Of a DNA stretch of 64,000 nt, positions 18,187 to 27,208 are shown in pieces. The translations under genes and the position numbers were made by a program. Under the pieces are notes generated by a model. The model was not told where the DNA came from. It made no database searches and saw only the letters and a program-made list of their open reading frames with translations. The stretch's first letter is position 1; every line of letters starts with the position of its first letter. Source of the stretch: Bacillota bacterium (GTDB taxonomy: Bacteria; Bacillota; Clostridia; Peptostreptococcales; Anaerovoracaceae). The stretch lies in contig JAEZLP010000030.1 of NCBI GenBank assembly GCA_023415235.1, positions 13,709 to 77,708 on the forward strand, read 5' to 3'.

Positions 18187-18378
18187 ATGTCAAGAAAGTG
18201 TGAAATATGTGGTAAGGGACAGGTTTCTGGAAATAACGTTTCCCATTCCAACAGACATACCAGAAGAAAATGGAATGCAAATATTCAGACTGTTAAAGTG
18301 GAAGAAAACGGAACAGTTTCAAGAAAGAACGTATGCACAAGATGCATTCGTAGCAACAAAGTCAACCGCGCTATCTAA
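18187..18378 (+). CDS. rpmB: 50S ribosomal protein L28
   Basis: 63 residues, MSRKCEICGKG at the N-terminus and NVCTRCIRSNKV near the C-terminus; the CxxC pairs make this the zinc-binding form of L28. The start ATG at 18187 follows AAAAGGAGGTG at the normal distance. An in-frame ATG at 18139 without ribosome binding site is not used. It is monocistronic: it has its own promoter and a terminator immediately downstream. Confidence 0.97.
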   Translation: MSRKCEICGKGQVSGNNVSHSNRHTRRKWNANIQTVKVEENGTVSRKNVCTRCIRSNKVNRAI

Positions 18379-18391
18379 TTGATTAGATATG

Positions 18392-18420
18392 AAAACCTGC
18401 AATTACTTGCAGGTTTTTTT
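18392..18420 (+). terminator. Terminator of rpmB
   Basis: AAAACCTGCA pairs with TGCAGGTTTT around ATTACT's loop, ending in a run of T (to 18420). Confidence 0.9.
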
Positions 18421-18458
18421 ACTATTTCCAATATGTTTTCACTGGCTTTGCAGCAGTT

Positions 18459-18632
18459 TCAACAGTTAAAGAGCTTGAATCCGCAGAAGATCATCAATCC
18501 TCCCAGAACAATCAGCCATAGCTTGTAAGGAAGCAGAAAGGCGCAGATGGTGCAGATTCCTATGATCAGCAGGATCAGTCCGAACAGCTCGACCTCACCG
18601 GGTTTTCGGCAGCATATTTTCTTGTTTTTCAT
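18459..18632 (-). CDS. Small membrane protein, 57 residues
   Basis: Frame on the minus strand from ATG 18632 to TGA 18459: a short basic, Cys-containing N-terminus (MKNKKICCRKPGE) followed by two hydrophobic helices (about residues 15-34 and 38-52) and the end FKLFNC. GGAAG lies upstream of the ATG at 18639-18643. I do not recognise a family. The composition and the hydrophobic pattern make a real small membrane protein likelier than chance. It sits opposite in direction to its neighbours, 12 bases downstream of another small membrane-protein frame. Confidence 0.55.
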   Translation of the reverse strand: MKNKKICCRKPGEVELFGLILLIIGICTICAFLLPYKLWLIVLGGLMIFCGFKLFNC

Positions 18633-18644
18633 AGTAACACTTCC

Positions 18645-18797
18645 TTATGGATTGAGCATTAAAAATGCGAGGATCAGGATAAGGGCGACCAGGACGATAT
18701 ACCATACGAAAACAGGGACGGTATGTATCACTATTACCGTACCGGTTATCGCCATAATGACACCGATCAGCTTAAACAACAGTTTATTATCTCTCAA
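18645..18797 (-). CDS. Small membrane protein, 50 residues
   Basis: Minus-strand frame from TTG 18797 to TAA 18645, about 50 residues with two hydrophobic segments (residues 8-25 and 28-48) and a charged N-terminus (RDNKLLFK). GGTGG lies six bases before the TTG. It has no recognised family and probably forms an operon with the 57-residue membrane protein downstream. The TTG start and short length leave doubt. Confidence 0.45.
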   Translation of the reverse strand: MRDNKLLFKLIGVIMAITGTVIVIHTVPVFVWYIVLVALILILAFLMLNP

Positions 18798-18852
18798 TGC
18801 AGACCACCCATTAACATTCTATGTTTCCGCCGGGTCCATCGTGCAAAAATTA

Positions 18853-18882
18853 TTGTTCATTTCCTTTCAATTATGGTAAAAT
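18853..18882 (+). promoter_or_regulatory. Promoter of the Asp23/recG unit
   Basis: TTGTTC (18853-18858) and TAAAAT (18877-18882) with an extended -10 TGG. The -10 covers the in-frame ATG at 18881, which therefore cannot be the start of the gene that follows. Confidence 0.6.
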
Positions 18883-18907
18883 GGACAGCAGTAAGGAGGC
18901 GAGACTG

Positions 18908-19303
18908 TTGCTGTACAGACTTGAAACTGCAGAAGGGACCATCTCTGTCGACAAGGAGGTCATTGGCCGGATCGTAGCCGAGGCGGTGGGGCAATTCAGC
19001 GGAAAGGTTTTTATTTCAAACCACAAGGGCAAGGTGGTTTCCGGCTTTGCCGCAAAGCTTGGGGTCATGGACGATATCAGCTACATGGAAATCGGCATTG
19101 ACAGCAGCGGCCTTAATATCCGCTTTTTTATTCTGATTCGATTTGGCACCAGCATTAATAGCGTTACGGAGCAGCTCATTGCCAGCATTAGAAAGAATAC
19201 GGAAGAAATCACCGGCCTTGAGGTCAACAGCGTTGCTGTGGTCGTCACAGGAATGGTTTCCAAGAAGCATACGGTGCGCAGAAATATCGAGGTAAAAGGG
19301 TAA
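18908..19303 (+). CDS. Asp23/Gls24 family envelope stress protein
   Basis: About 131 residues with the Asp23/Gls24 (DUF322) pattern: GTISVDKEVIGRIVAEAV at the N-terminus and the ENTEEITGLEVNSVAVVVTG-type C-terminus. Members are small soluble or membrane-associated proteins of Firmicutes linked to envelope homeostasis; the exact role here is unknown. TTG 18908 is preferred because AAGGAGG (18893-18899) is placed for it. It lies 14 bases before recG and probably shares its transcript. Confidence 0.85.
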   Translation: MLYRLETAEGTISVDKEVIGRIVAEAVGQFSGKVFISNHKGKVVSGFAAKLGVMDDISYMEIGIDSSGLNIRFFILIRFGTSINSVTEQLIASIRKNTEEITGLEVNSVAVVVTGMVSKKHTVRRNIEVKG

Positions 19304-19317
19304 CAGGGGTATTTCAA

Positions 19318-21360
19318 ATGAATCTGCAGGATCATGTGACCGCAATCAAAGGGATAGGGCCCAGCAAGTCCGCCGCTTTGAACAAATTGAATATTAAAAC
19401 CATCGAGGATTTTCTTTACTTTTATCCAAGAGATTACGAGGATCGACGGGAGCTTCGGAGCATTGGATCTCTCAGGGACGGCGACATCGCTTTGACGAAA
19501 GGAAAGCTGCTCCTCATGATAAAGGGAAGAGGCCGAATTCCAAGAAAACAAACCTTAAAGCTTTTAGTTCAAGACGATACCGGGGCGATGGAGGTTGTTT
19601 TTTTTCATGCGGGATTTCTGGAAAAAACCTTGAAGCTCAACGAAGAATATATTTTTTACGGAAAAGTTTCTGAAAATATGGGCAAAATACAGATGCTCCA
19701 TCCGGACGTCTCGAAATACGATGCCGGTCAGGAACAGGCCATTCTGCCGATTTATCCGCTTACCGGGGGAATTTCGCAGGGTGAAATGAGAAAATGGCAA
19801 AAAACTGCGATGGAATTCCTTCCCCAGCTGGACGAATACCTGCCCCGGCAGACAATGGAACGAAACCGCCTCTGCGGGATCCGGTATGCCATTGAAAATA
19901 TTCACTACCCTTCGGACAGACAGCGGCTGAAGGAGGCGAAATACCGCCTGATCTTTGAAGAACTCCTTTTTCTGCAAACTGGTCTTCTGTCGATCAAAAG
20001 GAAAATGACCGAGAAAGAGCAGGGGATTCGTTTTTCCTCCGATATCAAGATAAACGACTTTACGCATGGGCTGCCTTACCCTCTGACTTCCGCCCAGAAA
20101 CGAGTGCTGTCAGAAATCAACAGCGATATGGAATCCAGTAAGGTCATGAACAGGCTGGTACAGGGAGATGTGGGGTCCGGCAAGACCGTTATCGCCGCCG
20201 CCGCCATGTTTAAGGCCGTTAAAAGCGGATTTCAGGCTGTTATGATGGCTCCGACGGAACTTCTGGCCAGACAGCATTATGAGGGCCTGAAACCGATGTT
20301 TTTAAAGCACGGAATCAGCACCGGATTTTTGTCCGGAAGCCTGTCTCAGAAAGAAAAAAGAGAAACCCTCGAACAAATTGAAAAGGGGAGCCTGGATATT
20401 ATCATCGGCACCCATGCGGTGATTCAGCCAGTGGTGAAATTCTCCAATCTGGGCCTTGTGGTTACCGATGAGCAGCATCGTTTCGGAGTAAACCAGAGAG
20501 CGATTCTTTCCCAAAAAGGGAACAATCCGGATGTGCTGGTCATGACGGCGACGCCTATTCCCAGAACCCTTGCGGTGATCCTTTACGGCGATCTGGATAT
20601 CTCTATCATCGACGAGATGCCGCCGGGGAGGCAGCAGATCATTACAAGAGCTGTAAAAGGGGAGGGCCGTGAACCTGCCTACGAATTTGTTCGCAGAGAG
20701 GTAAAAAAGGGACGGCAGGCATATGTGGTGGCGCCTCTCATCGAAGACTCGGAAAGCCTGGACGCCAAATCAGCGCTGGGATTGTACGATGAGCTGAAGG
20801 ACCGATTTAATGAATTTTCCGTTGCATTTCTTCACGGAGCGATGAAACAGGCCGACAAGGACCGGATCATGGGAGAATTCTACGCAGGAAGCATTCAAAT
20901 TCTGGTGTCGACAGTGGTAATCGAGGTTGGAATCAATGTTCCCAACGCCACGATCATGCTGATCGAAAACGCGGAACGGTTCGGACTTGCCCAGCTGCAT
21001 CAGCTTCGAGGAAGAGTAGGAAGAGGGGAAGAACAGTCCTACTGCATCCTGATTACAGACGGCGGATCCGACGTAGCCAATGAAAGGGCGGAGATTATGA
21101 AAGCCACCAACGATGGTTTTCTTATTGCGGAAAAAGACCTGGAGCTCCGGGGTCCGGGGGAATTCTTCGGCATGCGCCAGCACGGAGTGCCGGAACTGAA
21201 GCTGGCAGATTTGGTCAAGCATATAAAAATACTGAATACTGTACGGGAAGAAGCGGAATGCATCCTGTCGGACGACAAGCTTCTTGCTGCGAAGGATATC
21301 GTCAAATTTCGCGAGAAAATCGATAAAATGTTTCATGAGGTAGAAAATCTGAACATATAA
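19318..21360 (+). CDS. recG: ATP-dependent DNA helicase RecG
   Basis: A 680-residue branch-migrating helicase for stalled forks and Holliday junctions. An N-terminal wedge/OB domain (about residues 60-150) is followed by helicase motifs GDVGSGKTVIAAAA (Walker A), TDEQHRFG (motif II), VMTATPIPRTLA (motif III), VIEVGINVPNA and the QLRGRVGRG motif VI. DLELRGPGEFFGMRQHG is the RecG C-terminal signature. The length is normal. Asp23-family gene upstream and rsmD-coaD downstream is a common Clostridia order. Confidence 0.97.
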   Translation: MNLQDHVTAIKGIGPSKSAALNKLNIKTIEDFLYFYPRDYEDRRELRSIGSLRDGDIALTKGKLLLMIKGRGRIPRKQTLKLLVQDDTGAMEVVFFHAGFLEKTLKLNEEYIFYGKVSENMGKIQMLHPDVSKYDAGQEQAILPIYPLTGGISQGEMRKWQKTAMEFLPQLDEYLPRQTMERNRLCGIRYAIENIHYPSDRQRLKEAKYRLIFEELLFLQTGLLSIKRKMTEKEQGIRFSSDIKINDFTHGLPYPLTSAQKRVLSEINSDMESSKVMNRLVQGDVGSGKTVIAAAAMFKAVKSGFQAVMMAPTELLARQHYEGLKPMFLKHGISTGFLSGSLSQKEKRETLEQIEKGSLDIIIGTHAVIQPVVKFSNLGLVVTDEQHRFGVNQRAILSQKGNNPDVLVMTATPIPRTLAVILYGDLDISIIDEMPPGRQQIITRAVKGEGREPAYEFVRREVKKGRQAYVVAPLIEDSESLDAKSALGLYDELKDRFNEFSVAFLHGAMKQADKDRIMGEFYAGSIQILVSTVVIEVGINVPNATIMLIENAERFGLAQLHQLRGRVGRGEEQSYCILITDGGSDVANERAEIMKATNDGFLIAEKDLELRGPGEFFGMRQHGVPELKLADLVKHIKILNTVREEAECILSDDKLLAAKDIVKFREKIDKMFHEVENLNI

Positions 21361-21382
21361 CAAGGGTTATCAATACAATTAT

Positions 21383-21410
21383 TTGCTTTTTTCAATTCTT
21401 ATGGTAAAAT
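21383..21410 (+). promoter_or_regulatory. Promoter upstream of rsmD
   Basis: TTGCTT (21383-21388) and TAAAAT (21405-21410), 16 bases apart, with TGG before the -10. The TTATGGTAAAATG core is the same as in the promoter upstream of the Asp23-family gene. Confidence 0.55.
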
Positions 21411-21436
21411 GAAGTTTAGTGAAGGAGGCGGCAGCA

Positions 21437-21997
21437 TTGCGCATCATTGCAGGGGATTTTAAAGGCAGACGACTGTTCGCTCCGAAAGACGACAGGATCA
21501 GGCCCACCACCGATAAGGTCAAGGAATCTATTTTCAACATGATTGCGCCTTATCTGGAGGATGCGGTTGTCATAGACTTATTTTCAGGAACGGGCAATCT
21601 GGGGCTGGAAGCATTAAGCCGAGGGGCAAAGCGATGCTATTTCGGGGACAAGTCCAAGGAAAGCATGGCGCTGACCAGGCAGAACGTAGCCCTATGCAAA
21701 CAGCAGGACAGGGCGATCGCGATTTTGGGAGATTATGAGTACGTACTTGGTAAAATCAGAGAAAAAGCTGATCTGATCTTTCTGGATCCCCCTTATCAGG
21801 AGGGATTGATGACGGACTGCTTCCATATCATATCCCAAGAAAACCTCTTGTCGGAAGACGGAGTCATTGTTGCGGAACATGGAGCTAAAGACCCTCTGGA
21901 CGATGAAATCGCAGGTTTCACAAAAATAAAAGAAAGAATATACGGTACAATATCCATCAGCATTTTCGGAATAAATTCGGAGGACAACAATACATGA
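21437..21997 (+). CDS. rsmD: 16S rRNA (guanine966-N2)-methyltransferase
   Basis: A 186-residue SAM-dependent methyltransferase. MRIIAGDFKGRRL is the typical N-terminus, VIDLFSGTGNLGLEALSRGA is the SAM-binding motif I, and FLDPPYQEG is the N-methyltransferase DPPY motif. I start at TTG 21437, positioned eight bases after AAGGAGG (21422-21428). It overlaps coaD by four bases, as in most Firmicutes. Confidence 0.95.
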   Translation: MRIIAGDFKGRRLFAPKDDRIRPTTDKVKESIFNMIAPYLEDAVVIDLFSGTGNLGLEALSRGAKRCYFGDKSKESMALTRQNVALCKQQDRAIAILGDYEYVLGKIREKADLIFLDPPYQEGLMTDCFHIISQENLLSEDGVIVAEHGAKDPLDDEIAGFTKIKERIYGTISISIFGINSEDNNT

Positions 21998-22479
21998 TAC
22001 AAAAGGTTCTATACGCGGGCTCTTTTGATCCCATTACCAACGGACATCTTGATTTGATCAACAGGGCCGCGAAGCTTGGGGATCATCTGATCGTAGGAGT
22101 GATCGAGAACCGCTCCAAAACGGCTTTCTTCACCGTGGAAGAAAGAGTCGACATGATCAGAACGGCGACCAGCCATATCCCCAACATTCAAATCGACAGC
22201 TTCAGTGGACTTTTAGCAGACTATGTGAAGCAGAACGGCGTGGACGTAGTAGTCAGGGGACTTCGGGCCACCATGGACTTTGAATATGAGATCCAAATGG
22301 CACAAATGAATGCAAGGCTGTATAATAACGATGTTGAGACCGTTTTTTTAATGACCAGCCCGGATTATTCCTTCGTCAGCTCCAGCATTGTGAAAGAGGT
22401 ATTCATGCTGAATGGAGACATAAAGGGGCTTGTGCCGGACAAGGTATTGGAATACATGGAAAGAAAATGTAAGAGATAA
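21994..22479 (+). CDS. coaD: Phosphopantetheine adenylyltransferase
   Basis: A 161-residue nucleotidyltransferase catalysing the penultimate step of CoA synthesis. GSFDPITNGHLDLI carries the GHxDL-type nucleotide-binding motif (T/HxGH), VVRGLR and SPDYSFVSSSIVKE are conserved CoaD segments, and the length is typical. The ATG overlaps the rsmD stop. Confidence 0.97.
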   Translation: MIQKVLYAGSFDPITNGHLDLINRAAKLGDHLIVGVIENRSKTAFFTVEERVDMIRTATSHIPNIQIDSFSGLLADYVKQNGVDVVVRGLRATMDFEYEIQMAQMNARLYNNDVETVFLMTSPDYSFVSSSIVKEVFMLNGDIKGLVPDKVLEYMERKCKR

Positions 22480-22497
22480 AGGGAGGAGATTCACTCG

Positions 22498-23028
22498 ATG
22501 AAGGTTTTAGAATTATTGGACGAGATCGAAGAAATCGTGGATACGAGCTCCGGATTTCCGCTGACCGGTAAAATCCTGGTTGACGCCGAGGAAATTCTGG
22601 AGATCGTAAAGGAAATAAGAGTTGAACTGCCGGATGAAATCCAGCAGGCTCAATGGATCAAGGATGAAAGGCAGAGAATCCTTGAGGAAGCAAAGCGGGA
22701 ATATGAAACAATCCTAAAAGATGCAAAGGTGCAAGCGGAAGCATTGATTGAAAACGATGATATTACAGTAAAAGCAAAAATGCGCGCCGATGAAATCATC
22801 CGGGTTGCCGAAGCCAATGTGAAAGCGCTGAAACTGAGCACCTTTGATTACATAGACAGCATCCTCTACAATTTCCAGGATAAGATGGACCAGCTGAATT
22901 CCGTGTATTTTCATGATATGTTCTCAAATCTGCAGAATACCTTTGAAAAGATCAACAGCACCATTGCAGACAACCGCAACGAGATCAAGGAAATGGTTTA
23001 CAGGGCTCAGATTGAGAACAATGACTGA
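22498..23028 (+). CDS. Coiled-coil protein, conserved next to coaD
   Basis: 176 residues, strongly charged and helical: MKVLELLDEIEEIVDTSS at the N-terminus, then a coiled coil rich in Glu/Lys (about residues 35-110, AKREYETILKDAKVQAEAL) and a final helix-rich part. No signal peptide or membrane segment. It resembles the vacuolar ATPase subunit H-like/DivIVA-like proteins often encoded between coaD and ylbJ in Clostridia, but I recognise no biochemical function. AGGGAGG lies before the ATG. Confidence 0.75.
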   Translation: MKVLELLDEIEEIVDTSSGFPLTGKILVDAEEILEIVKEIRVELPDEIQQAQWIKDERQRILEEAKREYETILKDAKVQAEALIENDDITVKAKMRADEIIRVAEANVKALKLSTFDYIDSILYNFQDKMDQLNSVYFHDMFSNLQNTFEKINSTIADNRNEIKEMVYRAQIENND

Positions 23029-23086
23029 TGTAAAATATCACCGTTCTTTCAGTCATAATACTCCTTTGTATTTAATATGATGGAGT

Positions 23087-24247
23087 ATGAAAAGGATCAG
23101 AAAAAGAAAAACAGTTTACATATTGGCCGGTGCACTGTCCTGCATCGGCTGTTTGGTAATGATGGCATTTCCGTCCATCGCCCTGAACGCCGCACGAAGA
23201 GGCATCGCCTTGTGGGCAAGCTCTGTTTTGCCTGCACTGCTGCCTTTTTTTATTTGCGCCAATTTTATGAGCGCCCTGGGCTTGCCGGCATATATCGGAA
23301 GGATCTTTGAGAAACCATTTCAGAAAATGTTCCGGGCGCCGGGCGTTTCTGCCTTTATCTTTTCCGTAAGTATCACATCAGGGTATCCGATGGGCGCAAA
23401 GCTGATCGGTGATTTCGGCAGAGACGGAGCCATTACCCAAAATGACGCGAAAAGAATGCTGACCTTCTGCAGCACCTCCGGACCGCTTTTCATGCTGGGG
23501 GCGGTAGGGGCGGGAATGCTGGCTTCTCCGGCCGCAGGAGCCGTTATCGCGCTGTCGCATTACCTTGGGGCGCTTTTAAACGGGCTTCTTTACAGGCCCT
23601 TCGGCAAAGTGAGCCTAAAACCGCCGAAGGAATTGCCTGCCCGGACTCATTTAAGCAGAGGGACCCTGCTGGATTTGTTCACGGATTCCATAATCACCTC
23701 GTTTCGCGCCTTGGGAATCATCTGCGGATACATCGTGCTGTTTATGCTGATCTCTGATTTTATTCAGTTCTCCGGGATTTTAAACTCCCTGGACGCCCAA
23801 TGGAGCCGAGGCTTCCTCAAGGGCTGTCTGGAAATGACCGTTGGGTGCAATGACGTTGCAGACAGTGAAGAGCTATCTCTTTTAGAACAGTGTATAATCT
23901 GCTCCTTTCTGATATCCTTCGGAGGCTTGTCCGTTTATGCCCAGTCCATGAGCATGCTGGCGGGCTTGAATATCAGCAGTTCTTACTATCTGGTCACGAA
24001 AACGACCCATGGAGTCCTGGCATCCCTGATTGCCCGGCTGATCGGGCCAACGATGCTGTCGGGACGGACAGTATTCGCAGGAACATTTGGAAAAGAAGAG
24101 CTGATAAACGGATTGGGCTTTTTTTATCAATTGTTATTTTCAACCAAAATGGTTATAATGATTGTGTTCTTGTTCCTTGCCACAATATTGGCGGATAAAA
24201 CAATACGTTGGATGAAAGGCCGGTCAGAATCTGGAGACAATAAGTAA
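23087..24247 (+). CDS. ylbJ: Sporulation integral membrane protein YlbJ
   Basis: A 386-residue polytopic membrane protein with nucleoside-recognition (Gate) domains. IALWASSVLPALLPFFICANFM and SITSGYPMGAKLI are characteristic of YlbJ, required for spore formation in B. subtilis under mother-cell control. I count about eight hydrophobic segments. It is one of the genes that mark this organism as a spore former. It ends 14 bases before tmcAL. No clear ribosome binding site precedes the ATG. Confidence 0.92.
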   Translation: MKRIRKRKTVYILAGALSCIGCLVMMAFPSIALNAARRGIALWASSVLPALLPFFICANFMSALGLPAYIGRIFEKPFQKMFRAPGVSAFIFSVSITSGYPMGAKLIGDFGRDGAITQNDAKRMLTFCSTSGPLFMLGAVGAGMLASPAAGAVIALSHYLGALLNGLLYRPFGKVSLKPPKELPARTHLSRGTLLDLFTDSIITSFRALGIICGYIVLFMLISDFIQFSGILNSLDAQWSRGFLKGCLEMTVGCNDVADSEELSLLEQCIICSFLISFGGLSVYAQSMSMLAGLNISSSYYLVTKTTHGVLASLIARLIGPTMLSGRTVFAGTFGKEELINGLGFFYQLLFSTKMVIMIVFLFLATILADKTIRWMKGRSESGDNK

Positions 24248-24261
24248 CGATAGGAGAATCC

Positions 24262-25506
24262 ATGAGAGTTTTAGGGATCATTGCGGAATACAATCCGTTT
24301 CATAACGGCCATTTGTACCATTTACGGGAATCGGTACGAATCATTGAGCCGGACTTCGCAGTCTGTGTCATGAGCGGAAATTTCACACAGCGCGGAGAGC
24401 CTGCTATGGCTGATAAATGGTTCAGAGCAGCCGCAGCAATCGAAAACGGAATTGATCTGGTCATTGAGCTGCCCTTTGTTTTTGCATGCAACAATGCGGA
24501 GTTTTTCGCGGCCGGGGCGGTGGATATCCTCAACCGGCTTGGCTGCGTGACCCATTTGTCCTTCGGGAGCGAATCGGGGGATCTGTCTTCGCTGACAAAG
24601 GCTGCAGAGTGCCTTTCCTGCGAGGACGATGAGCTGAAGGCGGGAATCAAGGAATTTGCAGATCATGGCTTATCCTTTCCCAAAGCCAGATATGAAGCGG
24701 TAAAAAAATACAAAGGGGATTCCGTTTCCGAGGTGCTGAAGAGCGCCAACAATATTCTTGCCGTGGAGTATCTGAAGCAGCTTCTCCGCACAGAAAGCAA
24801 AATCGAACCGGTTACCGTGAAACGATATGGGACAGGCTATCATGATAAGGGTTCCTTTGAGGACATTGCCAGTGCAACAGCCATCCGTCATAAATTAAAA
24901 AACTCAGGGGACAAGCCCCAGGAAGCCATTTTTAAGGAGGTTTCCGAATTCATTCCAGTCCCGACATTTCAAGTTTTGAATCATATTAATAAAGGTGTTA
25001 ATGTGACATTTAACGACTTTTATCGACTTCTTGTATATCGAATCCTCACCAGTGAAGCCGAACATCTGGGAACCATCCTCTCGGCGACGGAAGGACTGGA
25101 AAACAGAATGAAAAAGGCAGCGTCCGAATCGGTGGATATGGAATCCCTGATTCAGGCTGTGCTGTCCAAACGCTATACCAATACCAGGATCCAGCGTTTA
25201 TTGACTCATACGCTGATCGGCCTGGACAAGGAGAGTTTTCGGGAGATATGGGAAAACCGGATCAATTACGCGCGAGTATTGGGCTTCAGCAAAAAGGGCG
25301 CCGCTCTTTTGAAAAGAATAAAAAAAGAAGAGAGGAGCAGTATTCCGGTATTGACCAATATCAACCGCGAGGTTTCACGGGACTCCTCGGAATGGAAGCT
25401 GATGAAATATGATATTACAGCTTCTGATATTTATAATCTGACTGCATATGGGGAAATCTATACTCATTCGGACTTTGTTATGAAGCCATACGGGAAATTT
25501 GACTGA
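24262..25506 (+). CDS. tmcAL: tRNA(Met) cytidine acetate ligase
   Basis: A 414-residue member of the YlbM/TmcAL family, which attaches acetate to the wobble C34 of elongator tRNA(Met) using ATP. IIAEYNPFHNGHLYHL is the HxGH nucleotidyltransferase motif at the N-terminus; VCVMSGNFTQRGEPA is the other family signature. The acetate ligase reaction fits its position just before ackA, although this may be coincidental. Confidence 0.94.
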   Translation: MRVLGIIAEYNPFHNGHLYHLRESVRIIEPDFAVCVMSGNFTQRGEPAMADKWFRAAAAIENGIDLVIELPFVFACNNAEFFAAGAVDILNRLGCVTHLSFGSESGDLSSLTKAAECLSCEDDELKAGIKEFADHGLSFPKARYEAVKKYKGDSVSEVLKSANNILAVEYLKQLLRTESKIEPVTVKRYGTGYHDKGSFEDIASATAIRHKLKNSGDKPQEAIFKEVSEFIPVPTFQVLNHINKGVNVTFNDFYRLLVYRILTSEAEHLGTILSATEGLENRMKKAASESVDMESLIQAVLSKRYTNTRIQRLLTHTLIGLDKESFREIWENRINYARVLGFSKKGAALLKRIKKEERSSIPVLTNINREVSRDSSEWKLMKYDITASDIYNLTAYGEIYTHSDFVMKPYGKFD

Positions 25507-25530
25507 CGATTGTGAAATTGTCCAAATCCC

Positions 25531-25558
25531 TTGAAAAAAACTTCGATTCGTCTATAAT
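25531..25558 (+). promoter_or_regulatory. Promoter of ackA
   Basis: TTGAAA (25531-25536) and TATAAT (25553-25558), 16 bases apart, 35 bases before ackA. Confidence 0.75.
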
Positions 25559-25593
25559 GAATATGTTGATTAAATTTAATGGAGGACTTTTGA

Positions 25594-26802
25594 ATGAAAG
25601 TATTAGTAATTAACTGCGGCAGTTCATCATTGAAGTATCAGGTGCTGGATATGACGAACGAAACGCTTTTAGCAAAAGGACTTGTGGAAAGAATCGGCCT
25701 TGAAGGCTCTTTTCTGACCCATGAGAAGATCGGATTAGACAAATTTAGACTGGAACAACCAATGGCAAACCACAAGGATGCCATCGGTCACGTGCTTGAT
25801 GCTTTGGTTGACGCAGATCACGGAGTGGTAGACTCTATGGATGAAATCGGTGCGGTTGGACACCGAGTCGTTCATGCGGGGGAAAAGTACGCATCTTCCG
25901 TGCTTATCAACCAGGACGTGATCGACGCGCTGGAAGAGTGCGTGGATTTGGCTCCGCTTCACAATCCACCGAATCTTTTAGGAATCGCTGCCTGCCAGGA
26001 GCTTATGCCGAATACGCCTATGGTAGGAGTATTCGATACGGCGTTCCATCAGACAATGCCTCCTGAATCATACATCTATGCGATCCCGTATGAATACTAT
26101 GAAAAGTACAAGATCAGAAGATATGGATTCCACGGAACGAGCCATAAATACGTTGCCGAAAGAACAGCTGACATCCTTGGCGTTAACATCGAAGACCTGA
26201 AGATCATCACTTGCCATCTCGGAAACGGCGCCAGCGTAACCGCCATAAAAAGAGGGAAATCCATCGACACCAGCATGGGCTTTACTCCCCTTGAGGGCCT
26301 CGTAATGGGAACCAGATCCGGCGATATCGACCCGGCCATCGTTTCCTTCATCAGAGATAAGGAAAACCTGGCCCACGGCGAAGCCACCAACATCTTGAAC
26401 AAGAAATCCGGCGTACTGGGTATTTCAGGCGTCAGCAGCGATTTTAGAGATCTGGAAGTCGCAGTAGCGGATGGAAATGAGAGAGCTGCTCTTGCGTTGA
26501 AAGTGTTTGCTCACAGGGTGAGACACTATATCGGCGCTTATATTGCAGAAATGAACGGCGTTGACGCGATCGTATTCACTGCAGGAGTTGGTGAAAATGA
26601 CGTCAATATGAGAGACATCATCTGCAGCGAGCTCGGAAATCTTGGAATCAAGCTGGATCTTGTCAAGAACAAGGTAAGAGGCAAGGAAACCATTATCAGC
26701 AGAGATGATTCCAAGGTAAAGATCCTGCTTGTTCCGACCAACGAAGAACTGATGATAGCAAGGGATACTTACAATATCGTAAAATACGGTAAAGTAAAAT
26801 AA
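25594..26802 (+). CDS. ackA: Acetate kinase
   Basis: A 402-residue enzyme converting acetyl phosphate and ADP to acetate and ATP. MKVLVINCGSSSLKYQ, RYGFHGTSHKYVA, CHLGNGASVTAI, TRSGDIDPAI and FTAGVGEND are the ASKHA phosphate, adenosine and catalytic segments. TGGAGGA precedes the ATG. No pta gene is adjacent. Confidence 0.98.
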   Translation: MKVLVINCGSSSLKYQVLDMTNETLLAKGLVERIGLEGSFLTHEKIGLDKFRLEQPMANHKDAIGHVLDALVDADHGVVDSMDEIGAVGHRVVHAGEKYASSVLINQDVIDALEECVDLAPLHNPPNLLGIAACQELMPNTPMVGVFDTAFHQTMPPESYIYAIPYEYYEKYKIRRYGFHGTSHKYVAERTADILGVNIEDLKIITCHLGNGASVTAIKRGKSIDTSMGFTPLEGLVMGTRSGDIDPAIVSFIRDKENLAHGEATNILNKKSGVLGISGVSSDFRDLEVAVADGNERAALALKVFAHRVRHYIGAYIAEMNGVDAIVFTAGVGENDVNMRDIICSELGNLGIKLDLVKNKVRGKETIISRDDSKVKILLVPTNEELMIARDTYNIVKYGKVK

Positions 26803-26805
26803 ATG

Positions 26806-26834
26806 TTGACAACAGCAGATACTGCATATATAAT
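26806..26834 (+). promoter_or_regulatory. Strong promoter of rpmF
   Basis: TTGACA (26806-26811) and TATAAT (26829-26834) with 17 bases between, both perfect, immediately after the ackA stop. Confidence 0.85.
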
Positions 26835-26900
26835 TTAGAAGTTAGTTTTATGAAAACGACATACTTGAAAGATTAAACGAGGAGAAGGAGGTGTAGAATA

Positions 26901-27083
26901 ATGGCAGTTCCAAAGAGAAAAACATCAAAAGCGAGAAGAGACAAGAGAAGATCTCCGAATATGAAGATGGCAGCACCTGGATTATCAATTTGTCCTAAGT
27001 GCCACGAGCCTAAGCTTCCTCATAGAGTATGCCCGAATTGCAATTACTACGACGGTAAGGAAATAGTTGCCGCAGAAGCATAA
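26901..27083 (+). CDS. rpmF: 50S ribosomal protein L32
   Basis: 60 residues, MAVPKRKTSKARRDKRRS at the N-terminus and CPKCHEPKLPHRVCPNC as a four-Cys zinc knuckle. GAAGGAGGTG precedes the ATG. In many Clostridia a DUF177 gene lies between ackA and rpmF and plsX follows; both are missing here, and rpmF is monocistronic with its own promoter and terminator. Confidence 0.98.
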   Translation: MAVPKRKTSKARRDKRRSPNMKMAAPGLSICPKCHEPKLPHRVCPNCNYYDGKEIVAAEA

Positions 27084-27091
27084 AAAAGATC

Positions 27092-27118
27092 AAACGCCAG
27101 CATCCGCTGGCGTTTTTT
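27092..27118 (+). terminator. Terminator of rpmF
   Basis: AAACGCCAGC (27092-27101) and GCTGGCGTTT (27106-27115) around an ATCC loop, ending in a T run. Confidence 0.9.
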
Positions 27119-27208
27119 ACTTTTACTATGTAGAAATTACTATCCAGGAAATATCGTTGTAAAAGATACTAACGGAATAACAAAGGATATCTATCCAGAA
27201 TTAAGAAT

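Noticed and set aside
18547..18879. Plus-strand ORF of 110 residues in the rpmB-Asp23 gap
   Set aside because: It is antisense to two small membrane-protein frames with better features and has no ribosome binding site.
18881..18907. ATG 18881 as start of the Asp23-family gene
   Set aside because: It overlaps the -10 of a good promoter and lies before AAGGAGG, which serves the TTG at 18908.
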